Counted from the stretch's first letter, positions 15,867 to 24,178 are shown. The stretch is 40,511 bases of DNA from CBDFKS01 sp965248905 (GCA_965248905.1 CBDFKS010000002.1:1-40511), one strand, 5' to 3'. Numbers and translations are program-made. The notes: generated by a model from the letters alone, not told the origin.

Positions 15867-16631
15867 ATGGTCAATCAAAATCGTGTAATTCAAGAGTTGG
15901 CAGGGGACTTTGCACCCTATGCTGCTACCAGCAACGTAATGAATGTAATCACCCGACGGCGAGAACGGGGGCTGCCTAGCCCGATTAGCGGTAGGGCGCT
16001 GGAAACGATTAGCATCTCCCCAGGGAATATCTCTAGGACATTGCAGGCACTGCGATTCCTTCGACTTATGGAGGATGATGGCTCACACAGCGAGATTTTT
16101 AATCGTTTGTCCCAAGCTGGAGAAGCAGACGGAGAGTATCGGGAATTGCTAGGTGAAATCATCAGGAATGCCTATCATCAGGTGTTTGCTATAGTCGATC
16201 CTGCCCAGGATAATGATGTAGCAATACATGATGCCTTTCGTCAGTTCCAGCCAGAAGCACAGAGGGCCCGTATGGTCACATTTTTCCTTGGGATGTGTGA
16301 ACAGGCGGGAATCATAGCACGCAGAGGACGAGAGCGTAGAGCCGAAGGCAACCAGCGCCCTAGGGTTGCTGGTCAACGGAGACCTAGACGACAACCTGTA
16401 CAAGCGCAAGTCCCCGCAGCGGAACAGCAGCCAGCAGTAGTCCGACAAGCTGCCAATGAAGATACTGAGTACCGCCTTATCTTCGCTGTCATCCAGCAAC
16501 TCCCCACACAACGCCAATGGACAGCATCAAGACGCCAGAGATGGCTTTCAGCAGTTGAGGCTGCCGTTGACTTGATGGTGGATGTTGTTGAGGAAACCCC
16601 ATCAATTCAGAATGAAGGAGAGGCGCAATAG
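15867..16631 (+). CDS. DUF5343-like protein
   Basis: This encodes 254 residues. The ATG at 15867 follows AAGGAGGTG at ideal spacing and a perfect promoter. Residues 12-150 match the layout of DUF5343: FAPYAATSNVMNVITRRRER, then SISPGNISRTLQALRFLRLM, GEYRELLGEIIRNAYHQVF and MVTFFLGMCEQAGI. This region has a winged-helix look (selection among vacant or differing states is not known). Residues 155-200 are a basic, proline/glutamine-rich linker, and a short helical domain closes the protein. Such proteins often sit in mobile or defence-like contexts, but no role is established. Confidence 0.72.
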   Translation: MVNQNRVIQELAGDFAPYAATSNVMNVITRRRERGLPSPISGRALETISISPGNISRTLQALRFLRLMEDDGSHSEIFNRLSQAGEADGEYRELLGEIIRNAYHQVFAIVDPAQDNDVAIHDAFRQFQPEAQRARMVTFFLGMCEQAGIIARRGRERRAEGNQRPRVAGQRRPRRQPVQAQVPAAEQQPAVVRQAANEDTEYRLIFAVIQQLPTQRQWTASRRQRWLSAVEAAVDLMVDVVEETPSIQNEGEAQ

Positions 16632-16651
16632 GGTTCAGCTATTGTGCCTCT
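16617..16651 (+). promoter_or_regulatory. Hairpin spanning the stop codon of the DUF5343-like gene
   Basis: AGAGGCGCAATAG pairs with CTATTGTGCCTCT (one G-T pair) around GGTTCAG. It is followed within a few bases by AAAGGAGGTGAG, an extended Shine-Dalgarno. It could protect the mRNA 3' end or control the short frame that follows. Confidence 0.55.
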
Positions 16652-16671
16652 CTGAAAGGAGGTGAGAAGCC

Positions 16672-16737
16672 ATGCGACTCCTAACACTCCGTAGCCCCAC
16701 TATGGTATGTTGGCAAGCCGTACTGTTATTAGGTTAG
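16672..16737 (+). CDS. 21-codon open frame with a very strong Shine-Dalgarno
   Basis: AAAGGAGGTGAG lies 5 bases upstream of the ATG. The product, MRLLTLRSPTMVCWQAVLLLG, is basic then hydrophobic. Its stop codon is at the start of an intrinsic terminator. The strength of the Shine-Dalgarno is the main support. It may be a leader peptide or small protein; it may also be chance. Confidence 0.35.
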   Translation: MRLLTLRSPTMVCWQAVLLLG

Positions 16738-16757
16738 CCCTCTTCGGAGGGCTTTTC
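16734..16757 (+). terminator. Intrinsic terminator
   Basis: AGCCCTC-TTCG-GAGGGCT followed by TTTTCT. It ends the plus-strand transcript of the DUF5343-like gene and overlaps the 3' end of the convergent small gene. Confidence 0.75.
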
Positions 16758-16892
16758 TACGGCCTTCTTGATTAGCCGTAGCAAGTCTTCAGGCTGAAAG
16801 CCAGCCTTCTGCTTTTTCTCTATTTCCTTGTCCCGTAACTCACCTAATTCGTAGCTAGGCGGGTCGAGGTTCTTTTTCTTGCTACCACCCAT
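16734..16892 (-). CDS. Small charged protein (52 aa), possibly leaderless
   Basis: The product reads MGGSKKKNLDPPSYELGELR then KEIEKKQKAGFQPEDLLRLI, lysine-rich and helical, ending EKPSEEG. A TATAAT box lies only six bases upstream of a tandem ATG-ATG, so transcription would begin at or next to the start codon; translation may be leaderless. The box is inside the palindrome ATGGTATAATGATACCAT (about 16894-16911), which could be an operator. Convergent with the DUF5343-like gene. Function unknown. Confidence 0.5.
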   Translation of the reverse strand: MGGSKKKNLDPPSYELGELRDKEIEKKQKAGFQPEDLLRLIKKAVEKPSEEG

Positions 16893-16954
16893 CATGGTAT
16901 CATTATACCATGCGGGCCAAGACTTAACATGCCGTCACTTGCCGACCCGCACAG

Positions 16955-16978
16955 GGCCTCATTGCTGAGGCCCTCTTA
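16955..16978 (+). terminator. Hairpin, terminator-like
   Basis: GGGCCTC-ATTGCT-GAGGCCC followed by TCTTAAT. A seven-base perfect stem between the divergent small genes; it may isolate the transcripts. Confidence 0.45.
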
Positions 16979-17030
16979 ATATGACGGTGGAATGACCAAG
17001 GGCAAGAATAGTAAATAGGAGAGTCCTCTG

Positions 17031-17261
17031 ATGGCTAAGTACGATGTTGGAGATAGGGTGCGAGTCACAAATGAAACCGAAGGCCAGCCTGTAGAACTTA
17101 TAGGTGCTGTAGGAACGGTAACTGTTGTGGACGGTTTCCTTGAACATGGCAACGTCAGGCCCCGAACCTCGCAAAAGGAACAATTATATGATGTAGAGTT
17201 TGACCATATCGGCCTTCGGCAGGGACTCTGGGAGAAGTGGTTAATGCGAGAGTCAAATTAA
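17031..17261 (+). CDS. SH3/KOW-like small protein
   Basis: This encodes 76 residues with GGAGAG upstream of the ATG. The sequence MAKYDVGDRVRVTN, GAVGTVTVVDGF and YDVEFDHIG then LWEKWLM has the alternating strands of an SH3-like barrel (KOW or nitrile-hydratase beta type): basic opening strand, glycine turn, closing YxVxFD strand. Such domains often bind nucleic acid or serve as adaptors. It is the last gene inside the right inverted repeat. Confidence 0.6.
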   Translation: MAKYDVGDRVRVTNETEGQPVELIGAVGTVTVVDGFLEHGNVRPRTSQKEQLYDVEFDHIGLRQGLWEKWLMRESN

Positions 17262-17327
17262 GACACCACCCCTGTTTTCTCGGCTAGCGTGCAATGACTA
17301 CATACTCACGAAATGTTTTACATACTG

Positions 17328-17470
17328 TCACCTCAGATCCACTAACTGCCATATTCCCGTCATACGGTTAGCGAAGGCCCTGGGTGCCTCGACCTGGAGC
17401 CCCGCCGCCACGTGGCCGTATACCTGCATCGTGAAGGCTGCGCAGGCGTGGCCACCGCTGTCTCAAGAGC
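17328..17470 (-). pseudogene. Tyrosine recombinase C-terminal remnant
   Basis: The minus strand reads HACAAFTMQVYGHVAAGLQ then EAPRAFANRM and ends at 17328-17330. TMQVYGHV resembles the nucleophile-tyrosine region of tyrosine recombinases (TxxxYxHV). Only about 45 residues remain, directly outside the inverted-repeat unit. Possibly the former integrase of an integrated element. Confidence 0.4.
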
Positions 17471-17591
17471 GGAATGTCCTCTGACCTCACCCTTTCCTGC
17501 TTTTTGCAGACGTACATTCCGCTGGACGATGTAATACGCAACGGGCGCAGATTAAAGAGGTCAACATAGTTGACTGCGCGTAGAGTTGAGG

Positions 17592-18509
17592 CTAACTCAC
17601 TTGTGGCGTAGTGCCAGCAGCAGACAGACGGCGTTTTGCCTCAGCGTAGAGGTCCTGGGGTAGCGGTCCCTCCTGCAGAGTGTTCAAGTTCTCACGGAGG
17701 TGGTCCAGATTCCTAGTGCCAACTATGGTTGTATGCAGGTTTGGGTGTGTGAGGGTGAACCGCAGGATGAACTCTAGCCGAGTCATGTCACCCAGTAGTT
17801 TATCTAATCCGGCCCGCTCCCATAAATCCCAAGAGCGGGAGAACCCCTCCGGTTTCCCCTTCCCTGGTGCACCTCGCCCAGTGCCACCACGGATGACTGT
17901 GCCCGCGCCCGCCTGGGCCGCTCGACTGATGACCTCCTCGTGCTCCCGCTGGAGGGCCGAGTAAGGGATCTGGAAGACATCGAATACTCCCATAGTGATG
18001 TGAGACGAAATATTGGGCAAGTAAGAGGACATCCCGAGGAACCGCACCTTACCCTCTCGTTTCAGGTCGAGCAGCGTCTCTATCACATCATTCTCCTCCA
18101 GTGATTCCCTGGAGAGACTGCGGTGGGACTGGATCACGTCGATGTAGTCCGTCTTCATCCTGGTCAAACTCTGGTTGACCCCCGCTACTATGTTCTCTCG
18201 AGAAAAATCGTGGGGTTCCGGGACCACCGACGACGGGGGCAAGCCTGCTACGCACCCACACTTGGTGGCTAGGTAGTACTCGGAGCGGCGATACGAGATG
18301 AACTTCCCTATATACACTTCGCTATGTCCATAATCAATGCCGGTGTCGATGTAATTAATGCCCGAATCAAGAACGGCGTTTAACGTAGTCTCGGCCTGCC
18401 GTGGTGTAACTTCGGGATCACCTGGATATCTACGAAACCTAGCGCCGTAGCCCAGCATCGTGACCTCAAGGCCCGTCCGGCCTAGCTGCTGTGTTGGTAA
18501 AGTGGTCAC
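17592..18509 (-). CDS. Aldo/keto reductase
   Basis: This encodes 305 residues from a GTG start with AGGTGAG upstream. It is an NADPH-dependent reductase of carbonyl groups with a TIM-barrel fold. The catalytic tetrad is D55 and Y60 in IDTGIDYGHSE, K83 in LATKCG and H129 in VIQSHRS. The end has the cofactor-binding TTIVGTRNLDHLREN region. The substrate is not predictable. It is transcribed alone; immediately upstream lies a DUF1800 tail remnant. Confidence 0.92.
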   Translation of the reverse strand: MTTLPTQQLGRTGLEVTMLGYGARFRRYPGDPEVTPRQAETTLNAVLDSGINYIDTGIDYGHSEVYIGKFISYRRSEYYLATKCGCVAGLPPSSVVPEPHDFSRENIVAGVNQSLTRMKTDYIDVIQSHRSLSRESLEENDVIETLLDLKREGKVRFLGMSSYLPNISSHITMGVFDVFQIPYSALQREHEEVISRAAQAGAGTVIRGGTGRGAPGKGKPEGFSRSWDLWERAGLDKLLGDMTRLEFILRFTLTHPNLHTTIVGTRNLDHLRENLNTLQEGPLPQDLYAEAKRRLSAAGTTPQVS

Positions 18510-18540
18510 ACGCTCACCTGCGTTTAATCTAATTTCTTAT

Positions 18541-18762
18541 TTAACTTAACTGGTAGTCTTTTGTGCTCACTATCCGTTGCAGCATGTCTGCTACCAGCAA
18601 GGCAAAGGCCCCTGCATCCTCCTCGGTGTCCCACTTCACCTCACCATCCTCTCGAGCATGCTCCATCAGCTCCTCCCTAGTTTCAGGCCTTACCTCTATC
18701 GGCCCTATAAGCTCCAGACACAGCTCCGCAAGGGAGCAACGAATGTCTACGATTGAAGGGTG
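18541..18762 (-). pseudogene. DUF1800 protein, C-terminal remnant
   Basis: The minus strand reads LAELCLELIGPIEVRPETRE, then MEHAREDGEVKWDTEEDAG and ADMLQRIVSTKDYQ. This aligns with the ends of the two complete DUF1800 proteins in this window (DGCLDLLGPMELEPQTRQ; AQMLQLIVATREYQF). The frame has an in-frame TAG at 18763-18765 just upstream and no start, so only the last 70 or so residues remain. Confidence 0.8.
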
Positions 18763-18923
18763 CTAGCTAGGCCCCTGTCACTGTAGTACAATACTGGCGC
18801 TATATCAAACTAAGCTAAATGACAGTTCAGGAATACGCCGTCAATTGCCGCCGATCCATCTAGTCTACTGTTAGAGGAGAGGAGCCTCATGTACGCAGTA
18901 CCTGACGTCGATGAGGTGGTGCC

Positions 18924-19190
18924 GTGGCCAAGGAACTGGGGATCCACCTGGGTACCGATGAGGCTGTCGAAGACAACCTCACCACGAAAAAGAGCTTCTC
19001 CCTCAACACCCTGCCCTTCAACTACACCGGCCACCCAGCGCTTGCCCTTCCCGTGGGCAAGTCGTCAGCTGGTCTCCCAGTCAGCATCCAGCTCGTCGGG
19101 CGCTTCTTCGACGATCCGCTCCTCATGAGGGCCGCTTACGCCTACCAGCAGTCGACCGACTGGGACAAGATCATCAGCGTCCATTCCTGA
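18924..19190 (+). pseudogene. Amidase C-terminal remnant
   Basis: The frame reads FNYTGHPALALPVGKSSAG then LPVSIQLVGRFFDDPLLMRA and AYAYQQSTDWDK. This is the C-terminal end of the amidase signature family (GatA-like enzymes of about 450-500 residues). The catalytic Ser-Ser-Lys region is absent and a stop codon lies just upstream of the first GTG. Confidence 0.85.
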
Positions 19191-19567
19191 TCGGGCTAGG
19201 ACCAGGGCGAAGGGACCACTAGCAGCAGGGCGCTGAAAACTCCCTCATCCACTAATCGCGTTTCCAACCTCATCCCCGTATACAACACGACCACCATCCA
19301 CCATCGGGATGTGGATGTTTTGTATATCTAGCAAAGGTGTAGGCGGGATGCTTTGGTCGGGCATTTGGACATTTGATGCTGGGGGCTTGCGCGGCGATCC
19401 GGAGGCGAGAACCTGGTCATTATGCCCATTGAGTGGAAGACGCGCCGAAGAGTAGTATTACAATTCTCATTTTGTAATCCCAATATGGTATACCGAGCGA
19501 TTTGCGCTCAATCGCAAAAACTGTCGTGTCATGCGCCCTGGGGCGGCTTATGGTGAGCCATTCTCAT
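19191..19567. other. Intergenic region, no gene recognised
   Basis: No convincing frame, RNA or repeat is seen between the amidase remnant and the PPOX gene. Confidence 0.4.
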
Positions 19568-19963
19568 CTAGAACCGGGTGTAGATTCTGTCCGGTGTTAT
19601 CTTTACCAGTATTCTAGGTTCGGTCTTCCAACGCTCCATATAACCGTCAACCTGGTCCTCCTCGACGTAGCGGCGGATAACCTTGCGAACGTCGTCCCAA
19701 ATATCGCCGTCGTCGATGGTTGCCCGGCCCTGAATCACCACGTAGTCTGAAGCCAGGGGTGGTTCATATATGCAGACGGCCATTCTGTTATCCCGTCTCA
19801 GGTTGAAAAATTTCACCCGCTCCTTGGTAGTAACGAACGACAACCGCTCCCCGTCGTAGTAGTACCAATTGGGGGATAGGTGAGGAGACCCGTCCTTGTT
19901 TATGGTCGCCATCACCGCAATTTTTGTCCCTGCTAAGAACTGATTAATTTCCTGCTGGTCCAA
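19568..19963 (-). CDS. Pyridoxamine-phosphate-oxidase-like flavin/F420 protein
   Basis: This encodes 131 residues. The TTG at 19963 is chosen because GAGGTG ends eight bases upstream; an earlier TTG at 19984 would place that site inside the coding region. The split-barrel fold is seen in KIAVMATINKDGSPHLSPNWYYYDGE's pattern (AVMATxxxDGxPHLSPxW), followed by LSFVTTKERVKFFNLRRD, NRMAVCIYEP and VVIQGRATI. This is typical of PPOX-class F420- or FMN-dependent enzymes. The reaction is unknown. It is next to and on the same strand as the epoxide hydrolase gene. Confidence 0.85.
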   Translation of the reverse strand: MDQQEINQFLAGTKIAVMATINKDGSPHLSPNWYYYDGERLSFVTTKERVKFFNLRRDNRMAVCIYEPPLASDYVVIQGRATIDDGDIWDDVRKVIRRYVEEDQVDGYMERWKTEPRILVKITPDRIYTRF

Positions 19964-20023
19964 TTTAGACTCACCTCGTGACAATGGGCTGGGTCGACCT
20001 TTCCCGTGGGCTGCCTCGGCCCA

Positions 20024-21181
20024 CTAGATTGCCCGCAACGGGCGGAAAAAGACCCGCACCTCTTCGGCCAAAAGCTCCGGTTCTTCGAGTGCTGCGAAGT
20101 GGCAGCCTGCGGGCATTTCGGTCCAACGGCGCACGTCATAGGAGCGTTCGGCCCACTCCCGGGGAGGCTTGCCGATTTCCTGGGGGAATAGGGCCACGCC
20201 CGCCGGGGCCTTTACCCGTTCATCTGGCCCCATGACCCAGGTGTGCGTCTGGTTTTCGAGATACATCCTAGTTGATGAGCTTATCGTTTGGGTGACCCAA
20301 TAGATGGTTATGTTGGTCAGTAATTCGTCCTTGCTGAACCGGCTTTCCACATCGCCATGACAATCGCTCCAAGTGCGGTATTTTCCCACGATCCAGGCTG
20401 CCAGCCCCGCGGGCGAGTCGTTTAGACCATAGGCCAGCGTCTGGGGTTTAGTGTTCTGGATGTGGACATAGCCGCCTTCATCTTGCTGCCATTTATCCCG
20501 TTGCGCCGAATAGGCGCTTTCGGCCTCAGTAAGCGTTCTGGCGCCTTGGCCAAGGTACGGTATGGGGCGGCTTATGGACGTTAGATGGATGCCGGTCAAA
20601 CTGTCAGGATGAGCGAAACCCAACCTGGAGGTTACCCCGGCCCCGATATCTCCTCCCGCGGCAGCAAAACGCGGATAACCGAGGTTCTCGGTCATTAGTT
20701 TCGCCCACATGTCGGCCACTTTCAGTACGTGTATCCCCCGCTGTGTAGGGCGGTCCGAAAAGCCAAAACCGGGCAGCGAAGGGGCGACCACATCGAAAGA
20801 ATCCTCCGGATCACCTCCGTGGCTTCCAGGATCGGCGAGAAGCGGCACGATCTTGGACATCTCGAAAAAGGTGCTGGGCCAGCCATGGGTGATGACCAGG
20901 GGCATGGAGTTTGGACCCGTGCCCCGCTCGTGGATGAAGTGAATGTTTAGGCCTTCCACCTTGGTCTTGAAATGATTGAAATTATTAAGTCGTTTTTCCT
21001 GGGCGCGCCAATCGAAACTGGTCCGCCAGTATTCCACCAGTTCCTTAACGTAGGCGAGGTTGCTGCCGTAGTCCCATCCCGAGTCCAGAATCTCATCGGG
21101 CCACCGGGTATTCGCCAGGCGTTCCTTCAGGTCGTCTAACACCTGGTCACTGATGGCTATCTTAAATGGTTGGACTTCCAT
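20024..21181 (-). CDS. Epoxide hydrolase (alpha/beta hydrolase, EHN domain)
   Basis: This encodes 385 residues. The N-terminal EHN region is PFKIAISDQVLDDLKERLAN then TRWPDEI and YVKELVEYWRTSFDWR. The hydrolase core has the oxyanion motif HGWP (99-102), APSLPGFGFSD, and nucleophile D178 in GGDIGAGV. The catalytic His is H361 in PAGCHFAALEEPE. Juvenile-hormone-type epoxide hydrolases share this order; they open epoxides to diols through an ester at the Asp. The gene appears complete. It ends 60 bases from the PPOX gene start on the same strand, so the two may be co-transcribed. Confidence 0.92.
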   Translation of the reverse strand: MEVQPFKIAISDQVLDDLKERLANTRWPDEILDSGWDYGSNLAYVKELVEYWRTSFDWRAQEKRLNNFNHFKTKVEGLNIHFIHERGTGPNSMPLVITHGWPSTFFEMSKIVPLLADPGSHGGDPEDSFDVVAPSLPGFGFSDRPTQRGIHVLKVADMWAKLMTENLGYPRFAAAGGDIGAGVTSRLGFAHPDSLTGIHLTSISRPIPYLGQGARTLTEAESAYSAQRDKWQQDEGGYVHIQNTKPQTLAYGLNDSPAGLAAWIVGKYRTWSDCHGDVESRFSKDELLTNITIYWVTQTISSSTRMYLENQTHTWVMGPDERVKAPAGVALFPQEIGKPPREWAERSYDVRRWTEMPAGCHFAALEEPELLAEEVRVFFRPLRAI

Positions 21182-21333
21182 AAACCTTCCCTCTTAACCC
21201 CGGTTATTATACCAATTCGGGCTGACTAGAGCGTATAAAGTTTCTACTGACACCTATTACTGCACTGGAAAATACGGAACTTACCGGCCAAATTAGTGTT
21301 GGCCATGTTTAGGCGCCGTCACGCGCCCCTCCA

Positions 21334-21730
21334 TCAGTCTCGTCCAATATAAGGCATCTTGCTCGCCATTATGGTCATAAACTGGACGATGGCATCCAAC
21401 GGCAGACTGGCCATATACGCTACATCACGGGCCACATGGTTTGGGTCGATCTTAGGCTGGGGGGAGACCACCTCGCGAGCCTGCATCACCCCCTCGGCCA
21501 TGACGGTACCCCGTTGTTAAACAGAACGTCGAGGTGACCGAACTTTTCCTTGGTACTGGTGAACAGGGCCCGAACAGAGGCTGGGTCGCTTACGTCGCTG
21601 GGCGACACAAGGGTCCAGGAAGCCGCAGTCATCTCCAGCAGCTCCGTCCGTCGCTCAGCCTGAGCGACTGAGTATCCGCGCTTTAAAAGTGCCGAGGCAG
21701 TTTGCTTCCAAACGCCGGTTCCCGCCCCCT
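21334..21730 (-). pseudogene. Short-chain dehydrogenase remnant with internal deletion
   Basis: The minus strand reads GAGTGVWKQTASALLKRGYS then VAQAERRTELLEMTA, SPSDVSDPASVRALF and KFGHLDVLFNNG, which is the first half of an SDR with its nucleotide-binding region. It then jumps to REVVSPQPKIDPNHVARDVA and MTIMASKMPYIGRD, the SDR C-terminus, in another frame. About 100 residues including the Ser-Tyr-Lys active site are missing. The N-terminus starts directly after a stop codon. Confidence 0.85.
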
Positions 21731-21747
21731 AACCACCTTACAGTCCG

Positions 21748-22764
21748 CTATACGTTGATCCGGTACACCCGGGCAGCCGTGTCATGGAACATATCCGCGC
21801 GTTCCGATGCCGAATAGCCCTGGGACACACGCTTGAAGGCGTTGTACATCACGTTGTAGGAGAATGACACCTTATCGGGTGGGAAGTCGCTCTCGAACAT
21901 GCACCGGTCGGAACCGAACTTCTCAATGGAGTAATTTATAAATGGAGCGATGGACTGAGCCATCTCCTCCGAGCCGACGGGCTTGGCCCGGGCGTGCCAG
22001 TCGAAACCGATGCGGGGCAGCCCAACCCCGCCTAATTTCATGATAATGTTGGGGCATTCCGCCACTGCGTCTATGCCACTCCGCCAGGTTGCCATCACTT
22101 CATCGTCGCGGTTGGCGTAGGGGCCCGTCAGCATCAGCCCTCCAAGATGGTTCAAAACTATGGTCAAGTCGGGAAGGGCCTTGGCGAATTCCGCTAATTC
22201 TGGCATCTGGTGAAAGTACATCGAAGTATCCAGGCACAGGCCCATTCCCGACAGCACCTGCGCGCCCGTCCTGTAGCTCTGATTTGCTAAACAACGCTCG
22301 ATTTCCCGGTCTTCCACCTCCGGATGAGGGTCCCAGCCGACCAAGTGTCGGATACCGCGAAAACGGTTGGGGCTGGCCGCCTGCAGCGCTTCCAGCACCG
22401 GCTTAACCAGCTCGCCCAATTTGAGGTCGGCCCGCCCGATGATGGCTGCCGCCGCCCGGCCGGGGCCATACTGCCCGGTAGCGCTGGCCTCGGCAAGAGC
22501 CTCGACGAATTCCACCTCGCCAACGGAGCGCATCTCTTCCGGTCCGTCGGTACGGTAGCTGGACTTTGCCTCAATGAACACGGTGGAACGCACATTGTGA
22601 CCGCTGTTAATATCGTCGGCCAATTCTTGAAGAAGATAGCGTTGGTAGGCAGGAGGTTCGGGCCGATATACCCAAAAGTGGTGATGGGGATCGCAGATGG
22701 GGATCTCTGGCTCCAAGGTGGGTTCTTTGGTTAGAGCGAGCCAGTCATTGCCCTGTAAAGCCAT
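21748..22764 (-). CDS. Amidohydrolase family protein (COG3618 type)
   Basis: This encodes 338 residues. The ATG at 22764 has GGAGG seven bases upstream. It is a metal-dependent TIM-barrel hydrolase of the amidohydrolase_2 group, which includes lactonases and decarboxylases. The N-terminal metal motif is CDPHHHFW (residues 24-31). Other conserved parts are GIRHLVGWDP, TIVLNHLGG and the C-terminal FESDFPPDK with the metal Asp. The exact substrate is unknown. The decayed SDR is just downstream on the same strand, a pairing that could once have been functional. Confidence 0.9.
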   Translation of the reverse strand: MALQGNDWLALTKEPTLEPEIPICDPHHHFWVYRPEPPAYQRYLLQELADDINSGHNVRSTVFIEAKSSYRTDGPEEMRSVGEVEFVEALAEASATGQYGPGRAAAAIIGRADLKLGELVKPVLEALQAASPNRFRGIRHLVGWDPHPEVEDREIERCLANQSYRTGAQVLSGMGLCLDTSMYFHQMPELAEFAKALPDLTIVLNHLGGLMLTGPYANRDDEVMATWRSGIDAVAECPNIIMKLGGVGLPRIGFDWHARAKPVGSEEMAQSIAPFINYSIEKFGSDRCMFESDFPPDKVSFSYNVMYNAFKRVSQGYSASERADMFHDTAARVYRINV

Positions 22765-22770
22765 GATCAC

Positions 22771-23098
22771 GCCTCCATTCTGCTATGTAGCGGCCCAATA
22801 ATAGCATATCTACGTGAAATTACGGGCTAAGCCTGTTCTCATATAAATTTAGGCTACTGTCGTCATACAGCGCGGTCTAATCTGGCACCTCACCTATGAT
22901 ATTTACAAGACCATTCCTGAGCAGACTTAACCTTTTGGAATTCGAGTCCGTCGGCTTATGTCACCATTAGGCCGATACGATCAGATGCAACCTTCATGCC
23001 AGGGAAGATATCATAATCCGCGAAAATGTGTCACAATTTATTATCAGTTTTCAGTCTTAGGCACTGCGTCCAAGCCAATTTGGAATTGGAGGACAGGT
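22771..23098. other. Divergent intergenic region
   Basis: This separates the amidohydrolase and the LLM gene and must hold both promoters; no clear operator or hairpin was seen. Confidence 0.35.
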
Positions 23099-24178
23099 AT
23101 GAATTTCGGACTCTTTATGATGCCCTTGCATCCCCCGCGGCGGTCTCACGCAGACTCGTACGACCGTGACATCGAGTTAATCGTACAAGCGGACCAGCTT
23201 GGGTACAGAGAGGCATGGATCGGCGAGCACATCACCGAGACTTGGGAGAACGCCCCGGTGCCCGAGCTCCTTATAGCCAAGGCATTGGCCCTAACCGAAA
23301 ACATTGTCCTGTCCACGGGTGTGACCATGCTGCCATTGCACCATCCGGTGGACACTGCCCACCGGATTGCAATGTTGGATCATATGGCGCGGGGCCGCAT
23401 CTACTGGGGAATTGGGTTCCGGTCACTCCCCACCGATTTGCAGCTTTACGGTATTGACTACGACACTATGGATGACGTTCGGGAACAAGGCCGGGAAGCC
23501 TTGGAGGTTATCCTGGGGCTGTGGGCCGCTGAGGAAGGCCGTTTCGGGTTCGAAGGCAAGTACTATCAGATACACGCCCCGGAGCAGTCGGCGGAGCTGG
23601 GACGCAGGCTCTATTTCAAGCCCTATCAACAGCCACACCCACCCATCGGCGTAGCCGCCTCAACCCCTAACACGGAAAGCATCAGGGTGGCGGGAGAGCG
23701 TGGTTGGATCCCCATGAGCAATCTGCCCAGCCGTTTCATACCGGACCTGTGGCAGATCGTTGAAGAGGGTGCCACCAGCACCGGCAAGACTGCCGACAAG
23801 AGCGAATTGCGGTTGGGAAGGGACATTTACGTCGGCCTGACCCCGGAATCGGCCCGGGAAGAAGCCCGGGTCGTTTTGGGTAGGCCCTTCGAAGAGCACC
23901 AGTGGGAAAACCGCAAAGCCGGTGACGCCTTGGGTCAACTTAAGAACGACCCTTCGATGGCCGATGAAGATGTAGACGTGGACTACATGATGGACAACAT
24001 CTGGATCGTCGGCGACTCCTCGGAGTGTGCCGAGAAGATTCACCAGACCTATGAGGAGTCGGGCGGCTTTGGCACTCTACTCAATACCACCCAGGACCCT
24101 GACGACCATACGCTGGTGCAGCGGTCCCAGCGGTTGCTAATGGAGCAAGTCAGGCCCAAGGTCGAAAGCCTAAGATAA
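23099..24178 (+). CDS. LLM-class flavin-dependent oxidoreductase
   Basis: This encodes 359 residues. The ATG at 23099 is chosen because GGAGGACAGG precedes it; the open frame extends upstream without such a signal. It is a bacterial luciferase-like TIM-barrel enzyme using FMN or F420. Motifs include MNFGLFMMPLHPPRRS, LGYREAWIGEHITE, LSTGVTMLPLHHPVD and HMARGRIYWGIGFRS. The C-terminal third has WIVGDSSECAEKIHQTYEES. Such enzymes are expanded in SAR202 Chloroflexota and are thought to oxidise recalcitrant organics; the substrate here is unknown. Confidence 0.92.
   Translation: MNFGLFMMPLHPPRRSHADSYDRDIELIVQADQLGYREAWIGEHITETWENAPVPELLIAKALALTENIVLSTGVTMLPLHHPVDTAHRIAMLDHMARGRIYWGIGFRSLPTDLQLYGIDYDTMDDVREQGREALEVILGLWAAEEGRFGFEGKYYQIHAPEQSAELGRRLYFKPYQQPHPPIGVAASTPNTESIRVAGERGWIPMSNLPSRFIPDLWQIVEEGATSTGKTADKSELRLGRDIYVGLTPESAREEARVVLGRPFEEHQWENRKAGDALGQLKNDPSMADEDVDVDYMMDNIWIVGDSSECAEKIHQTYEESGGFGTLLNTTQDPDDHTLVQRSQRLLMEQVRPKVESLR

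Larger units (their letters stand above)
14563..17314. mobile_element. IS1595-type unit with passenger genes, bounded by inverted repeats
   Basis: The ends are imperfect 27-base inverted repeats (14563-14589 and 17288-17314): ATTTCGTGAGTAT, four differing bases, then TCATTGCACG. The left repeat overlaps the transposase stop codon. Inside are the transposase, a 53-aa protein, a DUF5343-like gene, a 21-codon frame, a 52-aa protein and a 76-aa protein. The interior is visibly AT-richer than the flanks, which suggests transfer. I see no target-site duplication, and TTTTAC-x-T-x-CTGTCA occurs both inside (15516-15530) and just outside the right repeat (17316-17330), so the exact ends are uncertain. 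Confidence 0.55.
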
